DNA from: Hyphomicrobiales bacterium
GTDB lineage: Bacteria; Pseudomonadota; Alphaproteobacteria; Rhizobiales; Rhizobiaceae
Direction of reading: 5' to 3'
Assembly (NCBI GenBank): GCA_900466875.1
Contig: UBNQ01000030.1
Location: forward strand, 1-64,000
Length of the DNA stretch: 64,000 bases
The notes under the pieces are model-generated. The model was not told where the DNA came from. It saw only the letters and a program-made list of their open reading frames with translations, and searched no databases. Each line of letters begins with the position of its first letter. The first letter of the stretch is position 1. The position numbers were made by a program, and so were the translations under genes. Below, piece after piece: positions 44,160 to 53,170 of the stretch.

Positions 44160-45005
44160 TTACAGGTCGCCCAGTTCTTCATGAATGGCGGAAATGATCT
44201 CGGCCCGCTGCTGCGCCGAACGCCCGGCATGGGCCGCATAGGTCAGCGCCAGCAGCCGCACCGTGCTCAGGATCGTCGTATGCGAAGGCCCAAGCGCAAA
44301 ACTCGCCACATGACAGGGCAGAACGACATCGGAATAACGCTGCGCTTCCAGCATCGAGTTGCGGTCGGTGATGGTAATGATGTTGAGCCGGCTCGTCGCC
44401 GCATGGCTGAGGATCGGTTTCAAAATCGGCTGATGCGGCGGCAGGGTCACCAGCAGCAGCACGTCCTTCGGCCCGGTCATCGCCAGATCTTCCGCCCATG
44501 ATCCCTGGTTGATGCCCAAAATCATCACGCTATGCCTGAGCCGCGAAAAGACCAGCCGCGCATAACGCGCCACGCCCTCTTCGGTACCGAGCCCGAGTAT
44601 CCACACTTTTGGCGCGGCGCCGATCATTTCGGCGGCCTGCCGCACCTTGTCGGACCGCATTTCCTCAAAAGTCTTGGTGAGGTTCTTCAGTTCCAGTTCC
44701 AGATGCGCGCCGATCGTGCGCCCCAGCGCCACCTGCTCCGACTGCGTGACGGAATAGCCGTATGGCTCCGTGCGGTTGCGCTCTTCACGCGCCTGAAGCT
44801 TTACCTCGTTGAAATCCGCATAGCCCAGATGCTGGAAGAAACGCGCCGCCGTCGCCTTGGAAACCCCGGCCATCTCGGCGATCTCGGTGGCCGAATGGGT
44901 CAGGATATCGTCCTGCCGATCAAGGATCAGCTGGGCGAGTTTCTGCTCGCCGGCTGTCAGCCGCGCGTAGCGTTCCTGAATGCGCAAGACGAGACGCGAG
45001 GCCAT
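44160..45005 (-). CDS. RpiR/MurR-family regulator
   Basis: 281 residues. The N-terminal HTH_6 domain is clear (LTAGEQKLAQLILDRQDDILTHSATEIAEMAGVSKATAARFFQHLGYADFNEVKLQAREE). The C-terminal SIS sugar-phosphate-binding-like domain starts about residue 125 (KVWILGLGTEEGVARYARLVFSRL). RpiR proteins usually sense phosphorylated sugars or related metabolites. It is divergent across 97 nt from the cyclo-ligase-like/ABC operon, and that spacer contains TGAAAC half-sites arranged as expected for RpiR proteins (45060-45095). It is therefore the probable local regulator. GGAG precedes the ATG. Confidence 0.9.
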   Translation of the reverse strand: MASRLVLRIQERYARLTAGEQKLAQLILDRQDDILTHSATEIAEMAGVSKATAARFFQHLGYADFNEVKLQAREERNRTEPYGYSVTQSEQVALGRTIGAHLELELKNLTKTFEEMRSDKVRQAAEMIGAAPKVWILGLGTEEGVARYARLVFSRLRHSVMILGINQGSWAEDLAMTGPKDVLLLVTLPPHQPILKPILSHAATSRLNIITITDRNSMLEAQRYSDVVLPCHVASFALGPSHTTILSTVRLLALTYAAHAGRSAQQRAEIISAIHEELGDL

Positions 45006-45059
45006 GATTTCTCCGGTTTGCCGCTCTGCATAAAAAGCCTAGCACCCCTCTTGCAACAA

Positions 45060-45095
45060 TGAAACTATTGTTTCACAATTATGAAACATTGAAAC
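45060..45095. promoter_or_regulatory. RpiR-type operator cluster
   Basis: TGAAACTATTGTTTCA (45060-45075) is a perfect 6-4-6 palindrome. Two more TGAAAC half-sites follow at 45082-45087 and 45090-45095. GAAA-N4-TTTC-like palindromes are typical of RpiR-family sites. The last half-site is seven bases before the first start codon of the divergent operon, so binding should block its expression. Confidence 0.6.
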
Positions 45096-45102
45096 AGAGG
45101 CC

Positions 45103-45843
45103 ATGATGGCACAACCCCGCGTAATCCGGCAGAGAATTTGGGATAACCTCAAGGTTGTCGCTCGCCCCGACACGCGCTTTCATCTGAGTTTCAGCGAGTT
45201 CATTCCGGATTTCGAAGGCGTCGAACAGGCGACCGACCGGCTGGCGGCGCTGCCGGCCTTTGCCGATTCAAAACTCGCCTTCGTCACGCCCGACAATTCC
45301 ATGACCGAGTTGCGCCGCCGGCTGATCGTCGAGGGCAAGGCCTTCGTCATGTCGACCTACAACATGCAGCGCGGCTTTCTCTACATGGCCCCCGGCATCG
45401 TTCCGCCGGAAGCCGCCCCGTTTGCGGCATGGCTGGATGGCATGGAGTATTTTGCCCGCCCCATCAGCCTTGAGGAACTGACCGGGATCGGCCGCTTCGA
45501 TCTCCTCGCCACCGGCGCATCGGCGGTGACGAAGGACGGCATCCGTTTCGGCAAGGGCCATACCTATTTCGATCTCGAATGGGGCATGTTCACCGATCTG
45601 GGCCTTGTCGATGAAAAGACCCCGGTCGCGGCCATCGTCCACGATGTTCAGGTCGTCGACGAACAGCTGAGCCCCAGTGAGACCGATATCCAGGTCGATT
45701 ACATCGCCACCCCCAGCCGCCTCGCCACGGTCGAGCGCCACAACAGGCGCCCCCGCGGCATCAAGTGGGAACAGCTGACGCGCGACGAGATCATCGATAC
45801 GCCGCCGCTCAAGGAACTCGCCCGCATGCGCGGCATCGCCTGA
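45103..45843 (+). CDS. 5-formyltetrahydrofolate cyclo-ligase-like protein, copy 1
   Basis: 246 residues (245 if the second of two consecutive ATG codons is used; AGAGG upstream). The signature IRFGKGHTYFDLEWG (residues 147-161) matches the R-x-GKG-GYYD loop of 5-formyl-THF cyclo-ligases (MTHFS). VAAIVHDVQVVDEQL...DIQVDYIATPS matches the end of that fold, and R-IRQRIWDNL resembles its N-terminal start. The enzyme family closes 5-formyl-THF to 5,10-methenyl-THF with ATP. It is longer than housekeeping MTHFS (about 190 residues) and carries an extra segment near 95-130, so a different substrate is likely. It is the first gene of the RpiR-linked operon; a paralogue ends the same locus. Confidence 0.75.
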   Translation: MMAQPRVIRQRIWDNLKVVARPDTRFHLSFSEFIPDFEGVEQATDRLAALPAFADSKLAFVTPDNSMTELRRRLIVEGKAFVMSTYNMQRGFLYMAPGIVPPEAAPFAAWLDGMEYFARPISLEELTGIGRFDLLATGASAVTKDGIRFGKGHTYFDLEWGMFTDLGLVDEKTPVAAIVHDVQVVDEQLSPSETDIQVDYIATPSRLATVERHNRRPRGIKWEQLTRDEIIDTPPLKELARMRGIA

Positions 45844-45886
45844 CAGACAACTTCAAAATTTCACCCGGATAACAAGGAACAGCCCC

Positions 45887-46857
45887 ATGCATCTTTCCCT
45901 CAACCGCCGCCACTTCATGGGCCTGATGGGCGCCGCCGCGACCATGCCGATGATGGGCCGCATGGCCTCCGCCGCCACCCCGTTCAATTTCCAGGCTTCG
46001 TGGATCAACGATGCCGAATTCGCCGGCTATTTCCTCGCCGCCGACAAGGGTTATTACAAGGAAGCCGGCCTTGAGCTCGAATATCTCTCAGGCGGCCCGG
46101 ACGTCATCCCGGAAAGCTCGATCATCGCCGGCAAGGCCGACCTGACGCTGACCACCCCCGACACCACGATCAAGGCGATCGTCGAACAGGGCGCGCCCTT
46201 CAAGATCATTGGCGCCCAGTACCAGAAGAACCCGATCGGTATCGTTTCGCTGGCGAAAAACCCGATCAAGCAGCCGAAGGACCTGATTGGTAAGACGCTC
46301 GCCGTGCCGCCGGTCAACGTCATATCCGTCGAAGCCATGCTGAAGATTTCCGGCATCGACCGCGCGCAGGTCAATATCGTGCCTTACGCCTACGACCCGA
46401 CCCCGCTGATCAAGGGCGAGATCGACGCCTCCGTCGACTTCACCACCAACGTGCCTTTCACCATCAAGCAGGCAGGCGAGGAAGCCACCTCCTTCCTGCT
46501 TTATGACTTCGGCTTCACCATCTTCAACGACACCGTCGTCGTCACCGAAGAAGTCCTCAAGGCCAAGCGCAAGGAAATCGTCGCCTTCCTCAAGGCCAGC
46601 CGCAAGGGCTGGGAAGAAAACCTCGCCGATCCGGCAGCCTTCCCGAAGACCTTTGCCGACACTTGGTTCAAGGGCACCGGCCGCTCGATCGAGAACGAGG
46701 TCTATTTCAACACAGCGCAGAAGCCGCTGATGGAAAACCCGAAGGGCATCTTCTTCATGAGCGAGGAAGCGATTGCCGCCAATATCGAGGCGCTCGCCGC
46801 CGTCGGCATCACCGCCAAGCGCGAATATTTCGACACCACTGTTCTCGAAGAAGTTTG

Positions 46858-46858
<1 letters not shown>
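45887..46858 (+). CDS. NMT1/ThiY-like ABC substrate-binding protein, Tat-exported
   Basis: 323 residues. The leader LNRRHFMGLMGAAATMPMMGRMASAA is a twin-arginine signal. The mature protein has the NMT1/THI5-like pattern: FQASWINDAEFAGYFLAADKGYYKEAGLELEYLSGGPDV, a VAPPV-like TLAVPPVN segment, and FLKASRKGWEENLADPAAF. Relatives bind pyrimidine precursors of thiamine (formylaminopyrimidine, HMP), riboflavin-like compounds or sulfonates. Its stop codon overlaps the ATPase start (TGATG). The presence of folate-enzyme-like neighbours suggests a pterin- or pyrimidine-like ligand; that is inference. AAGGAACAG precedes the ATG. Confidence 0.87.
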
Positions 46859-47617
<759 letters not shown>

Positions 47618-47628
<11 letters not shown>

Positions 47629-49264
47629 GACGGCGCTTGAAGCACAAGCAGGGACATCTGGGGGAACACCACATGGAACGCCTTTTGGGGTGGCCAAAGG
47701 CGAAACCGGTTTCCGCCACTGGTCCGCGCTCAGAAATGCGGCCATTCTTCTTGTCGTCTGGGAAGTCCTCGGCCGTTTCAAGCTCGTCGCCGGCGGCGCC
47801 CTTCCGGCACCGACCGACGTCATCATCCGTTTCTGGTCGGATCGCGGTGATTATCCCTTACATATCCTCGCGACCTTCCAGGGCGCATCCCTCGGCTTCC
47901 TGATCGGCAATGGCCTCGCCATCCTCGCGGGCATCCTCTTCGCCGTCTCTCCGGTTGCCGCACGCCTCGGGCGCGGCCTCAATGTCGCGATCTTCGCCCT
48001 GCCGCCGATCGCCATTTCGCCGATCCTCGTGCTGACCTTTTCCGGCATGACGCCACGCGTCGTGCTCGCCGCGCTCGGTTGCTATTTCGTCACCATGAGC
48101 GCCACCGTCACCGGCATCAGCCAGACCGACCGACGGATGCTCGATGTGGTGCGCGCCTATGGCGGCACCCGCCTTGCACTTCTGCGATTGGTCGAAATCC
48201 GCGCCGCCCTGCCCGCCATCCTCGCCGGCCTGCGAATTGCAGCGCCGGCCGCCGTGCTCGGCTCGATCCTGGCGGAATTCGGCGGCGGCGGCCGTTTCGG
48301 CCTCGGCGCCTATCTGATCGGCTCGCTCGGCCGCGCCGATCCCGCACGCCTTTGGGGCATCGGCCTTGCCGCCACCGCCATGGCGCTGATCGCCTACGGC
48401 ATTTTCGCGCTGATCGAGGCCCGCCTCACCCGCTCCACCCGCGCCGTCACCGTCGCCGCCACACCGCCCGGCATCCGCTCCGAGGGCAGCCTCGTTTCGA
48501 CCATCGCCATCACGCTTGCCTCGATCGCGCTGCCCTTCATCGTCTGGTGGCTGCTCCTCAAAATTCTCGGCACGCCGGCAATGATCGCCAAAACCCCGGC
48601 CGGTGTTTTCGATTACCTCTTCCTCGCCCCCTCCGCGACCTCGGCTCAGACGCGCCTTCTCGCAGCACTCGGCCAGACGCTGCCGATGACGCTGATCGGC
48701 ATGGCCGCCGGACTCGCCTTCGCCTTTGCACTTGCACTCGCCTCGGTCGTGCGTCCTGGCATCGTCCGCTCGTTCATGCCGGTCGCGCTCGTCACCCAGA
48801 CCATGCCTCTTGTGGCCCTGACACCGCTGCTCGTCCTCCTCCTCGGTCGTGGCCCCTCGGTCATTCTCTGGATCACCATCTCCGTCACCTTCTTCCCGGC
48901 CTTCGTCACGCTAGCACAGGGTCTCGGCATGGTATCGCGCGGCGCGCTCGATGTGGTGCGCGCCTATGGCGCCAGCCCCTTCACCCAGCTCAGGCTCGTC
49001 TCGATCCCGGCATCCCTGCCCTATCTCTTCGCCGCCATGCGGCTTGCCGTGCCGCGCGCGCTTTTGGGCGTGATGATCGCTGAATGGCTCGCCACCGGCA
49101 CCGGGCTCGGCAATCTTCTGAACCAGTCGCGAGGCTATCTCGACTACGGCATGATCTGGACGGTCGCCGTGGTCTCGGTCCTCATCTCGGTTCTCTTCTA
49201 CCAAATCGTCATCGTCATCGAACGGCACGTGCTGCGCAAACGCGGCATGCAGCCGGCCGCATAG
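47618..49264 (+). CDS. Fused double permease of the NMT1-type ABC importer
   Basis: 548 residues, about twice the usual 250-270. Two complete BPD_transp_1 permease domains are joined head to tail. The first (about 25-275) has the EAA-type loop DVVRAYGGTRLALLRLVEIRAALPAILAGLRIAAP. The second (about 285-545) has DVVRAYGASPFTQLRLVSIPASLPYLFAAMRLAVP. The linker near residues 275-290 contains a membrane-side Arg/Thr-rich stretch. The two halves differ enough to be a heterodimer encoded as one chain, whereas most ThiX/SsuC importers use a homodimer. The start overlaps the ATPase gene. Confidence 0.88.
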
Positions 49265-49284
49265 AGTTTACAAGGAGCACCCCC

Positions 49285-50052
49285 ATGTCCCCTCAAACGT
49301 CCTCATACGCTGAAATCGCAGATCACAAGTCGTCCGTGCGCGAACGCGTCTGGACCGAATTGCGCAAGGTCGCCGTCGCCGACAGCCGGTTTCATTTCGA
49401 TTTCGGCGAATTCATCGCCGATTTCGAAGGCGGTGAAGCGGCCGTCAACCATCTGCTCGACAACCCCTATTACCGCGACGCCCGCCTGATCTTCATCACC
49501 CCCGACAACTGCCTCGACCGCCTGCGCCTGCAGGCGCTGAAGGACGGCAAGCTGGTGTTGATGACGACCTATTCGATCAAGCGCGGTTTCTGGCTGCTCG
49601 ATCCGTCGAAGATCAAGCCCGAGCTTTACCTCTACGCCTCCACGCTGGATGGCATGGAACGCATCGGCCAGCATATGACGCTCGCAGACATCCAGACCAA
49701 GCTGCCGAATGTCGACTACATGGTCACCGGCACCGGCGCGATCAATCTGGACGGCGTGCGCTTCGGCAAGGGCCACGGTTTCTTCGATGCAGAATGGGGC
49801 ATGCTCTACCAGCTCGGCAAGATTTCCGTCGAAACCCCCTGCGCCGCCGTCGTCCACGATTGCCAGGTCCTGTCGGAAAAGCTCAACCCCGATGTCTACG
49901 ACACCGTCGTCGACGTCATCTTCACGCCTACCCGCGCGATCAACGTTTCGGGCCCACACAAGCCGACCTGCGGCATCATCTGGGACCGCCTCGACCAGCA
50001 CATGTTCGACACCATCCCCCCGCTGCAGGAACTGAAGGCCATGGGCCTCTGA
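49285..50052 (+). CDS. 5-formyltetrahydrofolate cyclo-ligase-like protein, copy 2
   Basis: 255 residues from the ATG at 49285 with AAGGAGC upstream. It is a clear paralogue of the product of 45103-45843: the same ordering of SRFHFDFGEFIADFEG, ITPDNCLDRLRLQALKDGK, TYSIKRGFWLL, VRFGKGHGFFDAEWGML (R159 to L174), and a CAAVVHDCQVLSEKLNPDVYDTVVDVIFTPTRAI end. The nucleotide-loop Gly after GKGH (GKGHG) is nearer to true MTHFS than in copy 1 (GKGHT). It starts 20 nt after the permease stop and ends the operon. Possible roles are formation of a two-subunit enzyme or consecutive processing of the imported compound. Confidence 0.75.
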   Translation: MSPQTSSYAEIADHKSSVRERVWTELRKVAVADSRFHFDFGEFIADFEGGEAAVNHLLDNPYYRDARLIFITPDNCLDRLRLQALKDGKLVLMTTYSIKRGFWLLDPSKIKPELYLYASTLDGMERIGQHMTLADIQTKLPNVDYMVTGTGAINLDGVRFGKGHGFFDAEWGMLYQLGKISVETPCAAVVHDCQVLSEKLNPDVYDTVVDVIFTPTRAINVSGPHKPTCGIIWDRLDQHMFDTIPPLQELKAMGL

Positions 50053-50070
50053 TTTTTCGTCTGCTGGCTA

Positions 50071-50205
50071 CCAACCTCTCCCTCATCCCTGTGCTTGTCA
50101 CAGGGATCCAGCAGCCCAAGTCCTTGGGCGAAGAGAGTCTTTTCACGGCGCGGACGCGCCGTGGCTGGATTCCTGTCACAAGGACAGGAATGAGGGTGGT
50201 TGAGG
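50071..50205. repeat. Palindromic intergenic repeat (rhizobial RIME/REP-like)
   Basis: The outer arms (about 50071-50112 and 50163-50205) are imperfect inverted copies of a CAACC...CCTCAT-CCTGT-CTTGT-ACAGG-ATCCAGC unit. Nested hairpins are CCCTGTG/CACAGGG (50087-50105), GCCCAAG/CTTGGGC (50114-50129), CACGGCGCG/CGCGCCGTG (50144-50163) and TCCTGTC/GACAGGA (50170-50188). Such elements are common between genes in Rhizobium and Agrobacterium genomes. It also could terminate the importer operon. Confidence 0.65.
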
Positions 50206-50402
50206 CTCCGTCGTCCAAAACAGCTCTGTGAGCACTATTTGGCTACCGGCGGCAATACGAGTGGCCTTCTTCATTCCATAACTTGACTCAATAAGTATAT
50301 TTTCACTCCCCCATGGATTGCATCGGCAAACAGGGGTAAAGCACCGCAAAACTGCGGTGCAGTGACAGTGCCGCCGCGCCTACCCCATTTGCGAGCACGT
50401 CC
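50206..50402. other. Spacer upstream of the NlpA-type gene
   Basis: About 200 bp between the palindromic repeat and the NlpA-type gene. I see no gene; the promoter of the NlpA-lipoate ligase pair should lie here (an AT-rich part is at 50275-50315). Confidence 0.4.
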
Positions 50403-51197
50403 ATGATCTCTCTCCGGCATATTCTTACCGTCGCAATACTGATCGCAACCTCCCTCTCCGCCTCTGCCAGCCTGGCGCAGGACGAAAAACCGCTGCGCAT
50501 CGCGCTCGCCACCAGCATTTCCAATCAGGCGGCAGAAGTGGCCGTCGAGGAGGCGAAGACCCAGGGCCTCAACGTCGAACTGACCGAGTTCAACGACTGG
50601 AACACGCCGAACATGGCAGTGGCCGACCGCGAGATGGATGCCAATCTCTTCCAGCACATCCCCTATCTGGAATTCACCAACCAGGCCGGCGGCCGCGATC
50701 TTGTCGCTGTCGCCCCGGCATATGCCACGCCCTTCGGCCTCTATTCGAAGAAATACAAGACGCTGGAAGAGCTTCCCGACAATGCGCAGATCGCGTTTTC
50801 GGGAGACGCGGTCAACACCGGCCGTTCGCTGCTTCTCCTCCAGCAGGCCAAGCTGGTCGAACTGAAGCCCGGCACCGGCCACCGCGCCACGCTTGAGGAT
50901 GTCGTCAAGTGGGTGAAGCCGCTGCAGATCACCCAGCTCGACGGCCCGCAGATCGCCCGCGCGCTCGACGATGTTGATGCCGCCGCCACCTATCCGACTT
51001 TTGCAAAACTCGCAGGGCTCGATCCGGCCTCCGGCCTGATCTTCGAGAACGACCCGATCTACGCCTTCCAGTTCGTCACCCGGCCCGACATGCGCGACGA
51101 TCCGCGCCTGCGCAAATTCATTGACATCTACCGCGGTTCTGACGCTGTAAAGGCAAAGCTTCGCTCGCTTTACGGAGACCTCGTCTCCTTCCCGTGA
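50403..51197 (+). CDS. Orphan NlpA/MetQ-family ABC substrate-binding protein
   Basis: 264 residues. A signal peptide (RHILTVAILIATSLSASASLAQ) lacks a lipobox Cys, so the product is periplasmic rather than an anchored lipoprotein as in MetQ. The MetQ-like fold is shown by LNVELTEFNDWNTPNMAVADREMDANLFQHIPYLE, APAYATPFGLYSKKYKTLEELP and a C-terminal FVTRPDMRDDPRLRKFIDIYRG. The family normally binds methionine with MetN/MetI partners, but no ATPase or permease gene is nearby. The next gene, 45 nt away on the same strand, encodes a lipoate-protein ligase, so the ligand may be lipoate- or octanoate-related, or the protein may borrow another transporter. Confidence 0.85.
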   Translation: MISLRHILTVAILIATSLSASASLAQDEKPLRIALATSISNQAAEVAVEEAKTQGLNVELTEFNDWNTPNMAVADREMDANLFQHIPYLEFTNQAGGRDLVAVAPAYATPFGLYSKKYKTLEELPDNAQIAFSGDAVNTGRSLLLLQQAKLVELKPGTGHRATLEDVVKWVKPLQITQLDGPQIARALDDVDAAATYPTFAKLAGLDPASGLIFENDPIYAFQFVTRPDMRDDPRLRKFIDIYRGSDAVKAKLRSLYGDLVSFP

Positions 51198-51242
51198 GTG
51201 CGCGCAAGACAGCAGGATAGTTTCAGGTGGGAAGCCATAAAG

Positions 51243-52292
51243 ATGCACGGTGAATACAAGGTTCAGGGCGGAAAGCTCGTTGTCGTCGATCTCGAAATTG
51301 CCGATGGACGCCTCTCGCAGGTTCAGGTTTCGGGCGATTTCTTCCTCGAACCTGCCGAAGCGCTGGAAGACATCCGCGCCTCCCTCGAAGGCCTTTCCGC
51401 ATCCGCCACGGTGGAAGACATCATCGCCGCTGTCCGCACCGGTCTTCGTCCCGGCGCGGAAATGATCGGCTTCAGCCCGGAGGCCGTCGCGATCGCCATC
51501 CGCCGCGCGCTCGGCGTCACCGGGACATGGCGCGATTACGAATGGCAGATCATCGAGACGCCCGCGCTCACCCCCACCATGCATCTCGCGATGGACGAGG
51601 TTCTGGCCAAGGAAGTCGCGTCCGGCCGCCGCGGCCCGTGCCTGCGTTTCTGGGAATGGGAACGCCCCGCCATCATTCTCGGCGGTTTCCAGTCCCTGCG
51701 CAACGAGGTGGACATGGAAGCCACGGCGGAACTCGGCATCGAAACCGTCCGCCGTGTCACCGGCGGCGGCGCGATGCTGGTCGAACCCGGCAACAGCGTC
51801 ACCTATTCGCTATACGCACCGGCAGAGCTGGTGCGCGACATGAGCTTTGCCGATTCCTACGCCTTCCTCGACGACTGGGTGCTGAAAGCGCTGCAGTCGC
51901 TCGGCATCGACGCCTTCTACAAGCCGCTCAACGACATCTCCAGCTCCAAGGGCAAGATCGGCGGCGCGGCGCAGAAGCGCTTTTCCTCCGGCGCCGTCCT
52001 CCATCACGTCACCATGGCCTATGACATGGATGCCGAAAAAATGGTCAAGGTCCTGCGCATCGGCCGCGAAAAGCTGAGCGACAAGGGCACGACCAGCGCC
52101 GTCAAGCGCGTCGATCCGCTGCGCAGCCAGACCGGCCTGCCGCGCGAGGAAATCATCCGCCGGATGAAGGAGACCTTCGTCTCGCTGAACGGCGGCACGC
52201 CGGGCACGATTTCGGAAGAAGAATACGCGGCAGCGGAAAAGCTCGCGGCCGAAAAATTTAGCCGCGAAGACTGGCTGCGCCACATCCCGTGA
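51243..52292 (+). CDS. Lipoate-protein ligase A family protein with N-terminal accessory domain
   Basis: 349 residues from the ATG at 51243 (GGGAAG eight bases upstream). Residues about 1-90 resemble the small accessory domain that in E. coli LplA is C-terminal (GEYKVQGGKLVVVDLEI...GDFFLEP). Residues about 95-349 form the catalytic domain with RRVTGGGA (170-177) and the lysine-bearing GKIGGAAQKR (K238), which match the lipoyl-AMP pocket. The order is therefore reversed relative to E. coli. It would activate scavenged lipoate (or octanoate) and transfer it to E2 or GcvH subunits. The NlpA-type gene immediately upstream suggests coupled uptake. The C-terminal extension after about 275 is unusual and not recognised. 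Confidence 0.83.
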   Translation: MHGEYKVQGGKLVVVDLEIADGRLSQVQVSGDFFLEPAEALEDIRASLEGLSASATVEDIIAAVRTGLRPGAEMIGFSPEAVAIAIRRALGVTGTWRDYEWQIIETPALTPTMHLAMDEVLAKEVASGRRGPCLRFWEWERPAIILGGFQSLRNEVDMEATAELGIETVRRVTGGGAMLVEPGNSVTYSLYAPAELVRDMSFADSYAFLDDWVLKALQSLGIDAFYKPLNDISSSKGKIGGAAQKRFSSGAVLHHVTMAYDMDAEKMVKVLRIGREKLSDKGTTSAVKRVDPLRSQTGLPREEIIRRMKETFVSLNGGTPGTISEEEYAAAEKLAAEKFSREDWLRHIP

Positions 52293-52324
52293 CTGCTATC
52301 CCGGCCCCGATGCGCCGGGCAATC

Positions 52325-53053
52325 TCACCGCGTCACGGTAAAAACCGCAAGGTTTTCCGGCATCTCGACGCCCGTCATGATGGCGTCGAGATGGGCGTGA
52401 ATGGCGTCTGCCGCGCGGTCGGGGTCGTGGTCCCGTATGGCATTGAAGATGGCCGTATGTTCCTTGATCAGCCGCGCGATGCGGCCCGGTTTCGGCAGGC
52501 TGAGGTGGCAATAACGATCCACCTTGATCTTCACCGACTTGATGATCTCCCAGATACCGGGGTAACCGGCTGCCTCGGCAATCAACGTATGAAACAGATC
52601 GTCGGTCCGGCGAAACCCTTCGTAATCGGCTTCCGCGGCCTGGACCTTCTGCAATTCAAGATTGGCGCGCAGCGTTGCGATCTGCGTCCTGTTGGCTTTC
52701 ACAGCCGCCGCCCGCACCGTCACGTCCTCCAGCGCCTTTCTGACAACGATCGCCTCCGGCAGCGTATCGAGCGCGATACGCGCAACGAACGTTCCCGATT
52801 GCGGCAGGATCTCGATCAGCTTTTCGTTCGACAGCCGCAGGATCGCCTCGCGCACCGGCGTGCGGCTGACACCGAACTGCGCGGCGATCTCCTTTTCCAG
52901 GATGGGGTCGCCCGGATAACGGCGCAGCGACACGATATCGTTCCACAGGACCTGATAGATCAGCGCCGAGGTGCTGGCACTACGCAGGTCCAGTTCGTCG
53001 CGTATGCTCGCCAGGTTTTTTCGCTGCTCCTGCGGGGGATTGGTATCCTCCAT
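52325..53053 (-). CDS. GntR-family (FCD) regulator
   Basis: 242 residues from the ATG at 53053, preceded by AGAAGG; ATG codons at 53083 and 53152 are in frame but have weaker sites. The N-terminal winged helix is clear (LIYQVLWNDIVSLRRYPGDPILEKEIAAQFGVSRTPVREAILRLSNEKLIEILPQSGTFVARI). The C-terminal FCD domain has the metal-binding histidines in DDLFHTLIAEAAG and KEHTAIFNAIRDHD...HAHL. FCD regulators bind small carboxylic acids. It is the last gene of the minus-strand permease-cupin-dehydrogenase series and probably controls it. Confidence 0.9.
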   Translation of the reverse strand: MEDTNPPQEQRKNLASIRDELDLRSASTSALIYQVLWNDIVSLRRYPGDPILEKEIAAQFGVSRTPVREAILRLSNEKLIEILPQSGTFVARIALDTLPEAIVVRKALEDVTVRAAAVKANRTQIATLRANLELQKVQAAEADYEGFRRTDDLFHTLIAEAAGYPGIWEIIKSVKIKVDRYCHLSLPKPGRIARLIKEHTAIFNAIRDHDPDRAADAIHAHLDAIMTGVEMPENLAVFTVTR

Positions 53054-53170
53054 ATAGACCTTCTCACGATTTGTTCTTGGCATTGCGGACCGCTCTTGCG
53101 AATCCGCCCCTCTTTGCTGCCGAGCATGGCCCGGCAGCAATCGGCTTGTCAAAGGCGCGGTGCTCTCAGG

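Noticed and set aside
45844..45886. Thiamine (TPP) riboswitch before the NMT1-type importer
   Set aside because: The spacer is only 43 nt and the operon leader at 45006-45102 lacks the conserved CUGAGA and related THI elements.
50071..50205. Insertion sequence remnant
   Set aside because: There are no transposase fragments or flanking target duplications; the structure is a set of short hairpins typical of intergenic palindromic repeats.
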